From Amphibalanus amphitrite (taxonomy: Eukaryota > Arthropoda > Thecostraca > Balanomorpha > Balanidae): a DNA stretch of 64,000 nucleotides. Where the stretch lies: positions 806,001 through 870,000 of the forward strand of contig NW_024881615.1 of the NCBI RefSeq assembly GCF_019059575.1, in the 5' to 3' direction. This document shows positions 11,388 through 22,900 of this stretch, piece by piece. Made by a program: the position numbers and the translations under genes. The notes beneath the pieces are model-generated. The model worked only from the letters and a program-made list of their open reading frames with translations. It was not told where the DNA came from and searched no databases. Position 1 is the stretch's first letter; each line of letters begins with the position of its first letter.

Positions 11388-13330
11388 GGTGACACCACTA
11401 ATCGGTCCGCGGCGTCGCATTGTATTCTGCCAACAACCAGCGACCCGCACCACTCGGTCAGACTGACCCTCGACCGCTCACGCGGCTGCTCCTCGCCCGG
11501 CAAAGGCGGTCAAGCCACGCAAAGACGAGGGCACGTCAGAGCCCGCGTGGTCCGGAACAGCGACAGCCGATAGGTAGCCGTGGTGTGCCTGCGAACCGAC
11601 GGCGCGCCGCTGCGCGCGCTTTAGGTCTGTAAAAAACTCAATAGACAACATCTGGGACCACCACGATCACCCCGTTCCGGAAGGGTCACTGCCCCCTCGA
11701 CTCTCCCTCAAACACCATGTTCCTTTCTCCTTGGCCCTGTCCCACTGCCCGTCCCATGACTCCAGCGGACATTCACCCATGCCCCAGCTGTGAGCCATGC
11801 GGCCGGGCGCCGCCATACGACACCGTGACCGATAAGGCCGGGCTGTTTACTTTATTGGGTCTCCGCGCCCGGTCCGCCGCGCCCGGTCCGCCGCGCCGCG
11901 GCGCCGGCGGGCCCGTGGACCGCGCGGACAAAGGGAGGGCCATTCCCGTTTTTGAGCGGCATTTCACTCGATGCTGCTACCACGCTGCTATCGCATTTTG
12001 CGAGCTGAAGTCACACATGTGACGACATTTTGGCAGGGTTGGAGATACGGATGTACGGATGTCATGGAAACCCAATAGCACGTGTGATAGCGCACGCCGG
12101 CAGCGGCCGTAAACAGGGCCCCGGCCCGGCGCCTAGATCTAACTGCGTGCGGCGTGCTTCGATGACGTCACCCACCCGGCTCCGCACGCTCAGCCGGCGC
12201 GCAGGGGTTAAGCGCCGCTACACCGTTGCAGCGTGCAGCGATACCAGGGTGCAGGTGGTCACGGGCCAAACCTGATATCAGCCCTGAAAATGTCACCCGA
12301 GGTCACCAAGTCACTGACCGCGTTCGCCCCCAAGGGTACCGCACCGCACCCACCAGCCCCCAAAGGCTTCAAAGACCAACCAGCAGGCCCCTCAGCCGCT
12401 GTCACACTCCATATGCACAGGGACGTCTGACCCCGTCCCGCTCCCCCGCCGCAGTCGGCAGTCGCGCTGGCAACCAGTCACCGGACTGTGACAACAGGAG
12501 ACCAGGCAGGCGCTAACCCACAGTCTGGGTCCTCACGGAGCGCGCCCACGACCACAGCTGCCGCCGTGGCGCGCTTCAAGCGTCAAAAAGCTCTTGACGA
12601 AGCAACGAAAAAAAAAATGTCCACGACCGTCTCTCCCAAGCCGATATTGCCAGCCTATTCAATTTGTAGCACGAGATGTCGGACAATACCATCCAAATTA
12701 GACAGCGCGTGACTCCGCAATGACGCAAGTCGCGCGAATCTGCTACCCGCTGATTATGCATCGACAGCTGACAGCCATGACAATAAGCTCCCAAGAGCTG
12801 GAAAGTAGCGCCCTCGCGGTCTGCCCACAAAAGCATCCCTGCTCTCGAGAGCGCAGGTGACTGCGCCCGTTAAGCTGTCGCAGCACCCGGCCAGTTACAC
12901 AACAGCGAACTCGGCCCTTCGCTTACCTGTAGTCAGTGACATCTACTGACAAACCTCGCGTCATGAGTCGTCACAGGCGGTTGATTCTCTGCCTCCCAGC
13001 TCCTGCGCTGCGCTGAATCGCAAGGCACCGCCCCTCTGAGTACCATGCCACCACTCCCTCTTTCACCGTCACTATTCATAGCCTCTCTGTCACTCTGTCA
13101 CTCCGAGTGTCACACAATGAGAGAAGCCAAAAAAATTGTTGAGACCATGACCGATGGTCCGTCCCCTTCGCTGGCTCGTCTCTGACTGTCCTATATCCCG
13201 CGCTCCCCTCGTGCCTCCCGCCCCAGCCCGCCCGCTCCGCTTATCTCTCTCCCTCCCACCCTCCCTCCCTCTCCCTCGCTCTCTCCGGCATCTGTCTGCC
13301 CTCGCCCAACGCCTCTTAGCCGGGGGCCGC
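11388..13330. other. GC-rich stretch without a supported gene
   Basis: Composition changes to GC- and CpG-rich non-repetitive sequence inside the transposon nest. Short open frames exist, but none shows splice-consistent coding or a recognisable domain. A (CCCTCC)n-like patch lies near 13235-13290. Confidence 0.4.
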
Positions 13331-14203
13331 TACACTGTAAAAAAAATTCACTAGCTAATTTTGAAATTAGGCATTTTTTACAAGTGCCTCCCTTGCACCT
13401 CGTTACAACATATATGGACATTAGTAGTCAGAGCCATGCACGTTAACAATGCCCTTTGTGGAACAAATACCTACGAGCGAGAGCATGTTCAGGAACCTAA
13501 TTTTGCGCAATGTTAATGAACTACGCACAGCCTCACAGTGTTACCCGCCGTTGGCTTGTTCTCGGTCAGTTTTTGGCGTGTCCCTCAATTAGGTCATTTT
13601 GCTATTAGCTCAGCTGACGAGGCCCCGGCTGGCACCTACTAAACGGATAACCTTGCGTGCAACCCCGCTTGTTGTCACGAACGCCTGCAGCTGGTAAACG
13701 TGCTGGTAAGCTTGCGTGGTAAGCGGCTTCGGATGGCTATGAGGATGTGCCTCATAGCTACCCTCGTCGCATGTTACAACCTAGGAGTCTGTGGCTGCTT
13801 TCAGAAGGAGTTCCTCCCCCCCCCCCCGCATCCGGGAGCCGGCGTCCATTTTGTGTTGCGTCGCCATTACTGTGTGTGTCTGCCCAACTGCTCTTTGGCT
13901 TGATTGAAGGTGAGGCATCTTGTATCATTTGCTGTGTGCTCAACAAAAAGGTAGTCCATTTGTAAACAAAAGTTATTATGTTGTTGAGCTTCTTAGAAGA
14001 TGTATAGTATCGCATAATGTTGCCCGTCGTTGGCAGAAGTGCGCCGGTATCGTCTATCCAAGTCAGAATAGCTATATGTTTGGGACGTAAGCTAGCTTGT
14101 GGCGGGAATATATCACTTTATTCAACTTTAATTTAATCATTTTCCAGATTGGTATGCCTTATGATAATAATAATGTTAATATTCGTTTTTTCACCCATTA
14201 CAG

Positions 14204-14317
14204 ACTTCTCTGGTAAAGAATGGGGCCATGTACATAGTCCTGGCCTACCTTCACCCCGCGACTGCCGCCGGTGCAGAGCTAATGAAAAATCACAAATGTT
14301 TGATGGTCGTTATTTAA
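14204..14317 (+). CDS. Possible terminal exon inside the second CACTG element
   Basis: After the acceptor cacccattacag an open frame reads TSLVKNGAMYIVLAYLHPAT then AAGAELMKNHKCLMVVI and TAA. Its amino-acid mix is protein-like, and its layout (late short exon, stop, then a low-complexity GTT run) parallels the candidate exon in the other CACTG element. No family is recognised and the upstream frame is unresolved. Confidence 0.25.
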   Translation, partial: TSLVKNGAMYIVLAYLHPATAAGAELMKNHKCLMVVI

Positions 14318-14341
14318 GAAACCTGATTGCAAATTATTCAG

Positions 14342-14400
14342 TTAGTTGTTGTTGTTGTTGTTGTTGTTGTTGTTATTGTTAAAGTTAAAGTTATTGTCCT
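14342..14400 (+). repeat. (GTT)n microsatellite
   Basis: About ten GTT units followed by GTTATT and AAAGTT variants. Confidence 0.9.
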
Positions 14401-14497
14401 GGCGTTGTTATTGTTCTCGTTCTCGTTCTCGTGCCCGAATAAATGTGCTGCAGCGCTACTCAGTCTGTTTACTTGCGGGTGGCGGTCGAGAGTCGGG

Positions 14498-14546
14498 GGC
14501 ACTGGTTGACGGAATTCCGTCGACGGAATTCCGTCAACCCAGTGCC
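14498..14546. repeat. 49-bp palindrome centred on GTCGAC
   Basis: The core GACGGAATTCCGTC occurs twice head to head and forms a perfect 28-bp palindrome. The arms extend to GGCACTGG / CCCAGTGCC with one unpaired base. Confidence 0.9.
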
Positions 14547-14557
14547 TCGACCCCGAA

Positions 14558-14597
14558 GGCCAGTAGTGGTACTAGTTAACTAGTGCCACTACTGGCC
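14558..14597. repeat. 40-bp palindrome centred on GTTAAC
   Basis: The arms GGCCAGTAGTGG(T/C)AC.. meet at ACTAGTTAACTAGT, with a single mismatched pair. It lies 11 bp after the previous palindrome, inside the CACTG element. Confidence 0.9.
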
Positions 14598-14915
14598 TTG
14601 AGCTAGTACCACTACTAGCCTTGGGGGCTAGTACAATTACTGGGTATGGATTAGTAGGCAGTGGCTAGTTACCTTACCAGGCAGGGGCTATTATGACACC
14701 TAGTAGACGCACTACCCACGCTATTTACGTGCGTGTTGTCAAACTAGGTGGAGCACGGTGGTAGTATGCATACGAGGCACAGCCTTGTCGAACAAGCTTG
14801 TTACTCGGCAACTAGCCTAAAATTAGCCAAATTTACACGCTCCTGCAATGTTATTTTTGCGCTGAGAATTCCTCTACGAGGGGCTTGTAAGTTTTTTTTA
14901 CAGTGTAAGTTGCCA

Positions 14916-15244
14916 TTATATTGAAAAGACTCGTTTCGCTCGCTGCGCTCGCTCGCTCGTAATTATCCAACACCAGGGCTGCGGAGTCGATGGATTTTCG
15001 GCGACTCCGACTCCGACTCCGACTCCGGCTTTCAAAAACCAGCTCCGACTCCGACTCCGACTCCGGGCAGAATTGTCGACTCCGACCGACTCCAACTCCC
15101 GACTCCGACTCCGCAGACCTAGCAGGGCTGCGGAGTCGACAGATTTTCGGTGACTCCGACTCCGACTCCGGCTCGGGTTTCTAAAATCGACTCCGACTCC
15201 GACTCCGACTCCGGTCAAAACTGTCGATTCCGACCGACTCCGAC
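14916..15244 (+). repeat. 329-bp direct repeat, right copy
   Basis: Matches 11059-11387 without a difference that I could see. Here the hAT MITE is complete and carries its duplication at both ends. Confidence 0.85.
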
Positions 15245-15274
15245 TCCGACTCCGACTCCGACTCCGCAGCCCTG
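14974..15274. mobile_element. 301-bp hAT MITE made of GACTCC repeats
   Basis: Ends are CAGGGCTGCGGAGTCGA and its inverse CTCCGCAGCCCTG. The 8-bp duplication TCCAACAC flanks it at 14966-14973 and 15275-15282. It is a tandem dimer, with a second CAGGGCTGCGGAGTCGAC at about 15123 following a decayed right end. The interior is almost entirely (CCGACT)n-like. A 3'-truncated duplicate lies at 11117-11387. Confidence 0.92.
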
Positions 15275-15684
15275 TCCAACACAATATTAAATTATAATGA
15301 AATCAACATTGTAGTGTAATTCACTGCAAAGAAATTCATTTCTCTTCAGTTATTCAACCAAAAGGGTATATGAATAAATATTACGTCATCAGATTACATC
15401 CATTCATTAGGGGAGAGAGAATCTTAAAAGTAAATCCTTGGTTGTCTAATGATTTGCGCCACTTTTTGTCAATTTTGCCTGGATGATGTGTTTTCTTGTA
15501 AAGATAAGACAAAATGCCAGTTCAAATCCATTTTCATTTAATTATGGGACCTAAGTCAGGCTCAGGGCTACCTAACACCTGCCTTTTCAGCTGGATTTTC
15601 AGTGTCAAATTCTTTGTAGAGTTTCTCAGACCACATCTCAAGATCTCAGGACTCAAGGCCAGTTTCCAAACATTGTGTTTTTGG

Positions 15685-15692
15685 CAGGGATG

Positions 15693-15724
<32 letters not shown>

Positions 15725-16291
15725 CCGGAGCCGGCATATTTTGCCCGGAGCCGGAGCCGGAGCCGGAGCCGTGAAACAATGTAGCCCGGAGCCGGAGCCG
15801 GAGCCGGAGCCGTCAAAAAAGGGGGCGACTCCGGCTCCTTTTCTTTATTAGAGGAAACATTTATTTACCTAGTTCGGTTTGACAGTAGGGACCGTCGAGG
15901 TCCTGGTCAGTGTTCTCTACCTTCAGTGTTCGCATACACGGTTACACCTCGCCTCGCATTCAAAGCAATGCTGCCACCACCTTCAAGGCGTAAAACAATG
16001 TGGTATTCAAAATAGCCTTGTTATACAAATACAGTAGCAACGTGCACCAATCCCATCGCCTTTTTTCTTCCACCCGTATTTAATTGATCGCATAGGGGAT
16101 GTACTTAGTAGAAGCCGGAGCCGGAGCCGCCGGAGCCGGAGCCGCCGGAGCCGGATCATTTTACTCGGAGCCGGAGCCGGAGCCGGAGCCGCCATGACAT
16201 TTCACCCGGAGCCGGAGCCGGAGCCGATTTTTTTTCCGGAGCCGGAGCCGGAGTCGGAGCCGCCTGAAATTTCCACGGCTCCGCATCCCTG
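15685..16291. mobile_element. hAT-like element made of GGAGCC repeats
   Basis: It opens CAGGGATGCGGAGCCGGAGC and closes with the inverse GGCTCCGCATCCCTG. GGAGCC arrays at both ends flank about 240 bp of unique sequence. The 8 bp outside (GTTTTTGG and GAAAACGT) do not match, so the target duplication is lost or the element was rearranged. Confidence 0.72.
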
Positions 16292-16906
16292 GAAAACGTG
16301 TTTTGATTCTGCCTTTTCCCCTAGGGAATGTTGTCATTAACATTTATTTATTTTATTGTGCTATACGTATTACCTACCATTAGACTTACTAGATTATCGT
16401 GCTTTTGCAACATGAATGAGTATTCTTCCTTTTATAGACCACAGTAGATTCTTGACAATTCTAATTATAACCAACCTTGTGAATTTAGTGTGAAATGCTA
16501 AGGTCCATGTGTTACCCCTACACTTAGCAATGGAACTTCTACCACAAAATGTATCTTGCAGTGGCTAATATTGCTGTTACTGCAATTTGAGAGCCTCTTA
16601 GTGTCCAAAGTTTGAATTATTTGCTGATTTTTTTTTGCACAAAATCAAAAATACCGGCATGCTACCGGCAAGACATGCCAGATACCACGAATAAACCTGC
16701 GGTAGTGAAAAATTACCGGCATGCCGGTAGTGCGGTAGGGAAATTTTGCAACTCTATACGGAATCCATTTCGTAATTCCTACGTTATTCTATTATTTTCC
16801 GTACTACGCTACCGAAACATCCCAATTACGCTACGAAACGGAACTGACAGCTACGGGTTACCGAAAACTTCAAAATAACGTAACGTAGGCCAACTCTGGC
16901 CGTGCC

Positions 16907-19900
16907 ACAGAACTACACACGGTGCATGTGGCCCGCGGCCACGGACGGTGCAGGGCCGTGGTTGGACCGGAGCCGCGCCGAGCCTGGCACGCAAACAGCC
17001 TGTGGCCGCGTACTCTGCATAGTGGAACAGCACTGAGCCGCTCACGAGGAAAGGCCGGGTAAATAGGCCGCACTGAGCGGAAAGTGGACGGCTCTCCCGC
17101 CAGGGACGAGTTAGTTTGCTACGGGGCGTGAAATTAACTTCTAAGAAAGCATTTTTGTGCCTATTGTTTCTATACTTCCCACTATTTGCTTCCAGATCTG
17201 TCACACCTTTGTCCAACCATTTTAACATTTCATGACATTTTAAGTCCCTCAACATTTCATGCTGAATGATGTCAACTACTTACTGCTGCTGTATGTCACA
17301 GGGCCTTGGGCGCTGTTCCGTGCGTCCCAGTTCGGTCAGCCTTTTTGTGTCGTCGATGTAGCTCACGGCGGCGGCCTAATCCTGCGTGCCGAGCGACTGC
17401 GTGCCGCTGTTTCCGTACCATCCCCGTCCGCTTTTTCCTGTCCGACGGCACGAACCTCTCTGTCTCTCTGACCCAGTCGATAGCCGGAACTGGCGATGGC
17501 ACGCGGTCGCCGCCGCTCCCGGCTATCCCCTCTGATGTAGCTGCTACGGTCGCTGCACTGTCGCCGCCGGCCCGAGGTCCCGTTACAGCTGCTACTGCCA
17601 CTGATGCCACCTCCACTATCTCTCCTGCCCCGCTGCAGCCGCGCTGACACTGATGAGTTCTCATGTTCCCGATGCAGGAGGCCTGCTGAGATGCGAGCGA
17701 GCAGATGCGCTGCTGTTGCAAGCTGCCCCTTTGTCCTGACTGATGTGTCTGGGGTGCATCTAATAGCTTGTCACTGACGGGCTGACCTGGCGTATTTTGA
17801 GCTGACAGGCGCTGGCTTGCCTCATGGCCTCATGTCTGCTGTGCCAGGCAGTCAGGTCAGCGGCACAGACATGTTCCATTCGAGCCGCCTGGCTTCACCG
17901 GCGCGCTGTCTCTGGTTTTGGCTCACTCAGCCCTTCCAGACGCCCCTGCAGGACAGCTCCATCCCCGGCCGTATCTCTCTGTGAGCTCACCAAAAGACCT
18001 GCCGCCGCTGACGGGACGGCAGGCGGTGACGTTACGTCATCACCCAGTGACGTAACGTGTCGCCTGCGCCGGTCCGCTGTCGTCCCGCCGCGGACCGTGT
18101 CGTCAGGTTCCGCACTAGCGAGCTCCTCCCGGCACTTAGCGCCTTCCGGACCCGGGCCACCCTCCTCTGGCACATCATTACCGTCGTCATCACCGACACC
18201 ATTGCGTAGCGGCACCGGCGGCAGCACTGACGCGCTAATTAGCCCGCTCCGCCGTAATCGCCAGTCTGTAAACTGCGCTAATCGCACGCCCCCAAAGCGA
18301 CGTAATCGGGGTCTTCCGGGTGCGCCGCCGACTGAAGTTGTGCCACTGCTGATGGTTAGCTGACTGCCAGGGAACGCAGAGTGGAGGGGAGAGGTCATCG
18401 TGATCATCCCTGCCTCATCGGCGACCCACGGGCCGTTCACTGGCATGCTGGAAGCTATGGATGTTGTCCATTTTCCTAACAAAGATTCTGCGTAGGTATG
18501 TCATCTGATATCCTGCTATGCCCGACTGACATCCCGATGGCAGATCAGGTGATGTTCGAGCCGTCAAGATCTGATCCGTGGGAAGCGTGACCAGGCCGTG
18601 GGAAGTGAGACCCGACCAATTATCGTGGGTCTGATCCGCCGACCTGGCAGGGCGCCGGGAGCGGTCGTGGCTGTAGTTAGGATGCCGGTGGCGCGTGTGT
18701 GGGAGCCAGCCAGGTCAGCCAGGATTGACAATGCTCGCTCTGTGGCCAGGGACTCGCCTATGGGCTGGAAAGGGAGCACCGCGAGGTTCAGCCAGAAATC
18801 CCAGCGACGAGTGCGTGCCGTTCAGTGGCTGCTGTAAGGATAGGTCTTCAGTATCGCATTCGTTACCGGTCTGCGTTCTGCGCCGTCTCACAACTCGCCA
18901 TGTAGTTCAGCTGCCATGGATGGCTGGCTGAGGGCCGGGCCCATGACCTTCATGATGTAGCTCTGCCAGACAGCGGTGGGCGCTGTGAGGATCCCCCCCC
19001 CCCTGCCCCGCCCGATGCCGGCGGTCGGGTGCAGCGTACACACGGGGCGGAACTGTGCAGCTATGAACACAAACAGAGGCGGCTGCAGCGGCTGCAGCGG
19101 CCCGGCCCGGTGCCGAGTGGGGCGCCTCCGAGACGGTGCCGCACTGAGAGCGGTGCATAGCGGTCTCACTGTATGAATGAACACCGCGTGCAGTGGCGGC
19201 GTGGATACCTGACGGTAAATACAGACAGGAGATTGCGATAAATGATGAACGATGGTGGGCTGGGCAACAGAAGGAGCGGTCGATAAACCACTACGGGATC
19301 TCCGGTGTCATTTTTAGTATTGTACTTAATAGTAGGAAGGTTTACTGTTTTGGTAGCCACTAGCCATCTATGCATATAGCCAGCATCCTCATGTCCACAT
19401 TTGTTTATTTTCAACAACAACAAATAAAACAAAAGGCTCCAACTCTCTTCCTCTTTCTCATATGGTGAGTGCTTCTTGAGTTTCGATGATGGTCTCTCTC
19501 TTTCTAGAAATGTCACTTCTCAGGAAAATAGTCATCCAGTTTCTGTGAAAGTCAGGATGGTCCCTCGGTTTCCGTGATGGTCCGGCCGTGTTTTTATGAT
19601 GTTCAGTCTGTCGGATGGTCGGTCGGCGGATGACGGTTCGCCGGGACGCTCAGCCAGAGCGATGGCGTCACAAATCAGGATACGGAACAGCAATCCGTCG
19701 CTCTGCCGCCTTTCTGACGAGATGTGCTTCATCGAGCGGACCGTACCGGGGTTCGCTCGGTACATGGAAGGGACTCAACCGACCAGGATCCTCCTGGTGT
19801 ATAATGGTACGGATAAATGTTGTGCCTATCCTTGTGTGTCAGACACACTGTATCATAATTTTCTGACATTTCATAAGAACCGGGTCCTCAGAATACATCA

Positions 19901-22900
19901 GACCATTAGGGTCCCCGGTCCACCGTCCGTAATCGTATACTGAAAACGGTGGTCGTATACATTCCATCGATGACATTGGCTGCTCAATGGGCTGGCAATT
20001 TTAACAGTTCAGTATTTTTCTGCTATCCATTCAACTGGCAGAATTGCTGAAGTCGTATAACACAATTGAATATATGATGAAACGTTTCTGCTGTATAGTA
20101 CGTGCATATTATCGGATCAGATTCATCGTTTTAACGAAATCGGTCAAGCTCTGCGTTTGCCTTTCCAGCTATATATCGTCTGAAAATTGGGCCAATTTGA
20201 TTGGCTGATGAAAGCCGAGGCGGCCTGAGATACCCAGAAGCCGATCCGGATGTCCGCCGCTTCTTTGACTTTGTTCTTTGCCAACGTATGACGGGAGACG
20301 AACGGGAGTTTTGTGCGGTTGAAGCTGCATAGGGCTGTGTGAGACGTGCAGGATGCAACAACAGCTTGTGATATCAAGCAATGACGCTGGATGTGACAGC
20401 ACATTGTGACAGCAGACCTCTCCAGACTGTGAGGTCAGGCTGTGGCAGCAGACCTCTGCCGTCTCATAGAGCCGAACTCTGACTGATGTCTGATCGCGGC
20501 GGACGGTGACGGGCGTCATACGTTGTTTGCCGACCTGAGACGGGTGCTGACAGCGATGTGTTATTGGCCATCTATCCGTCAAACCAAGACAGTGCTGATG
20601 TCAGCACCTCTAACTCGGTTGCCGACGGTGTCAACACCTCTCAGGGCCGGAAGTGTCAGCGTCAGCACCTATCCGGCCGAGTAGCTGTCAGTGTCTTTGC
20701 CCCCCCCCCCCTCCGGTCGGTGTCAGTGTCGGCGCCCGCCCCCGGTCGGTGTCAGTGTCAGCGCCTCTGCTCCGTTTGACACGCCGCGGTCATCCGCCGG
20801 TTATTGGCACTCGCTGTCGGGACCGACGTTCGCCGGTGACACGGCCGGTCCTCGGCCGGCCGGTCGGGTCCTCCGCTGACACTCCGGCCGTCCCCGGTGG
20901 CAGCTCCGAGACAATGAGCGCCGTTAGACGCCACTGGCCGCCGCTGGGACGTCGCCATTGTCCGGTGGAGTCCGACGCGTCCGCCGGAGGTGGGGGGGTC
21001 CTCCCAGTCGGACTGCGTGACCGGCCCGAGCGTCTCGGACCGACGGACGCCGTTCGGCAGCTCTCGCCTGAGTTGGTCAGACAAGAGGGAGAGTTCCGGT
21101 CGGCCTGGCGTCGAGGCCGTGCGGCCCGCGCCAGTTTCCTGTTTGGAGTGGCCTCTGACCGGCACCGCGCGACAGCAGATGACCGGCGCTGCTGACCGAG
21201 CTGGGTGGTCGGCAGGAGAGCCGTCACTGCCCCCCCCCCTCCACCCCCGCTCTGACGGGTCGCCAACGGACCTGTCGCGGCGGCGGCGGATATTTACAGC
21301 TCGCCGCTGCAGTTACGTGACGGTTATACGACGATGGCCACACATCGGTTGGTCTGCAGCGCGACATTGCAGTGCAGAGCACGCCGTACCTACCGCATGA
21401 GTTCAAGGCCCCGCGATGCCAGAGAGGTTTCTCGTTCGACGCTCACCGGTAATCGTTCACAAGAGTTGGAATGAAATTGCAGCAATAAGACTTACTTGTG
21501 TAATTCCTTCATTGCTTTATGAGTTATCCGTTTATACCCGTTCAACTTACAATCACTTTCGAGGGCTGAGCTGTCCACTTCCAGCTTATACCATTTATTC
21601 TATGTACTACCACTATACTCGGCCGTCACACAGTATGCAGTCTGCTATAATGCAAAAGTAATGACGGGACAGGTCATTACTATATAATTAGTGCCAGGAC
21701 AGTCCATCGATTTGTCTAAGTAGTGTATGCCCAATCCCCCATACCTCATTAATAATGCCGCCCGGGAACTTTTCCCCGCCGCACAGGGATTAAAAGTTGG
21801 CCAAATTACAGGCTGCGTAAGTGTCTCCTCGGGGAACCAAGTTGGCGTCCGCGCGCGCGCGCGAAATTCATCTGAGGTTCGAAGTTGGCTCGTTGGTTGG
21901 ATTGACCGGGCCGGGTCATTGCGGCGCGGTCATCAGAGCAGCTCGGTGCTAAATGGAGCCCCTAACGAGCCGAGATCGGTCGCCGGGGACCGCTGAGGTG
22001 ACTGACGTGACCGAATTGGTCCGCATCGAACGCTTCCAGACGTCGCTAACGCTGAAACGTGACGTGACGTGAACATTCTGCAAGCCACGCGCAGGTCTGA
22101 GACTCACTCATTGCGGCTTATCCAGAATTGACGAGCCATTGACAGCATCAGCCGGTCCTGAGGCTTAGTGAAGCGCATGGACAGACTGACGGACTTGGGT
22201 CTGTCATGTGACAGCCATTGGTGATGACAGGTCAGATGACGGATGACTGCCGGAAAGCCCAAACATGGTCCAGAGCTGAGAGGTACCACCGACGGTGAGT
22301 ATACCCGCTCCTTTACAGGACACAGACTAACCACCGAAATGGAAGGGATACAACGTGGTGCCTTGCAGAGCGACGGGTCGGCGACCGGTGTTGTTGAGTC
22401 AAGTCTCATGCAACTGCCTTCTTTGGAGTCGGCACTCGGCAGTTTCCAATCACTTGTTTGAATTCAAACAAGTATGCGACGCCTTTTGACTGGGCTATGT
22501 TTTCCATGCCAAACAAAAGTTTCGTCAGTCATTGGCCACCTGTTCACAGTCAATGGAATTAAAGGCGAATGCCATGGCAGATTTTGCTTTGGAAACTGTA
22601 AGATTCCTTCCCACTCTCAATTATCGTCTTCAGCTACACCAATAACAGATGAACAAGTGTAGATGAAAAGGAGACGAGAGAGTACCTCGGCGACAATATT
22701 TATGTAGAAATAGCTTACGGTATTCACATACGGTATTCTCTGCAGCAGTATATAGGACACCGGGCGGACCGAAACTTCCAATTACTCAGTGATGGATGTA
22801 GTGTGACAAACATGACTCGGCCTGACCAATGGTTTCCCCGGCATGTCAACTGGAATGAATGGAGGTACGCGGACAGGGCCGTTTCAGAACACCCATAACG

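Larger units (their letters stand above)
13333..14905. mobile_element. Second CACTG-ended element with CTAGTAC words
   Basis: The left end is CACTGTAAAAAAAATTCACT. The right end, inverted, is CACTGTAAAAAAAACTTACA. The dinucleotide TA flanks both ends (13331-13332, 14906-14907). It resembles the 2822-5179 element in its termini, in a central CGTCCATTTTG block, in a possible donor (gtgagg at 13909) and in a following short exon-like frame. Internal words CTAGTACCAC form large palindromes near the right end. No transposase seen. Confidence 0.68.
2396..16756. mobile_element. Second hAT-type transposon, nested in the first
   Basis: The left terminus is TAGAGTTGCAAAGTTTTCCC and the right terminus, inverted, is TAGAGTTGCAAAATTTCCCT. 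The 8-bp duplication TACGGAAT lies at 2388-2395 and 16757-16764. Subterminal motifs are variants of ACCGGCATGC. It spans 14.4 kb because at least six further elements sit inside it. No transposase frame is recognisable. The matching duplication across 14 kb shows that everything between arrived later or with it. Confidence 0.88.
1902..16898. mobile_element. Outer hAT-type transposon, split by later insertions
   Basis: The left end is CATAGTTGGCCTGCGCTACG. The right end, read inward on the other strand, is CAGAGTTGGCCTACGTTACG. The 8 bp just outside are GCCGTGCC on both sides (1894-1901 and 16899-16906), the duplication length typical of hAT transposases. Its own sequence is only about 0.63 kb (1902-2395 and 16765-16898) and is full of degenerate CTACGTTACG motifs. 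The rest is nested insertions. No transposase frame was seen, so it is non-autonomous. Both termini and the duplication are visible directly. Confidence 0.88.

Noticed and set aside
11059-15244. Direct repeats as LTRs of a retroelement
   Set aside because: The repeats are hAT MITE sequence. They lack TG..CA ends, and there is no primer site, polypurine tract or polymerase frame between them.
17296-18482. Several long open frames on both strands
   Set aside because: GC-rich DNA lowers stop frequency. The frames overlap each other in several phases, have Arg/Pro/Ser-rich compositions and show no splice-consistent extension or motif.
20653-21266. Overlapping 158- and 180-codon frames
   Set aside because: Same reason: GC-rich sequence and a minisatellite, with no recognisable protein family.
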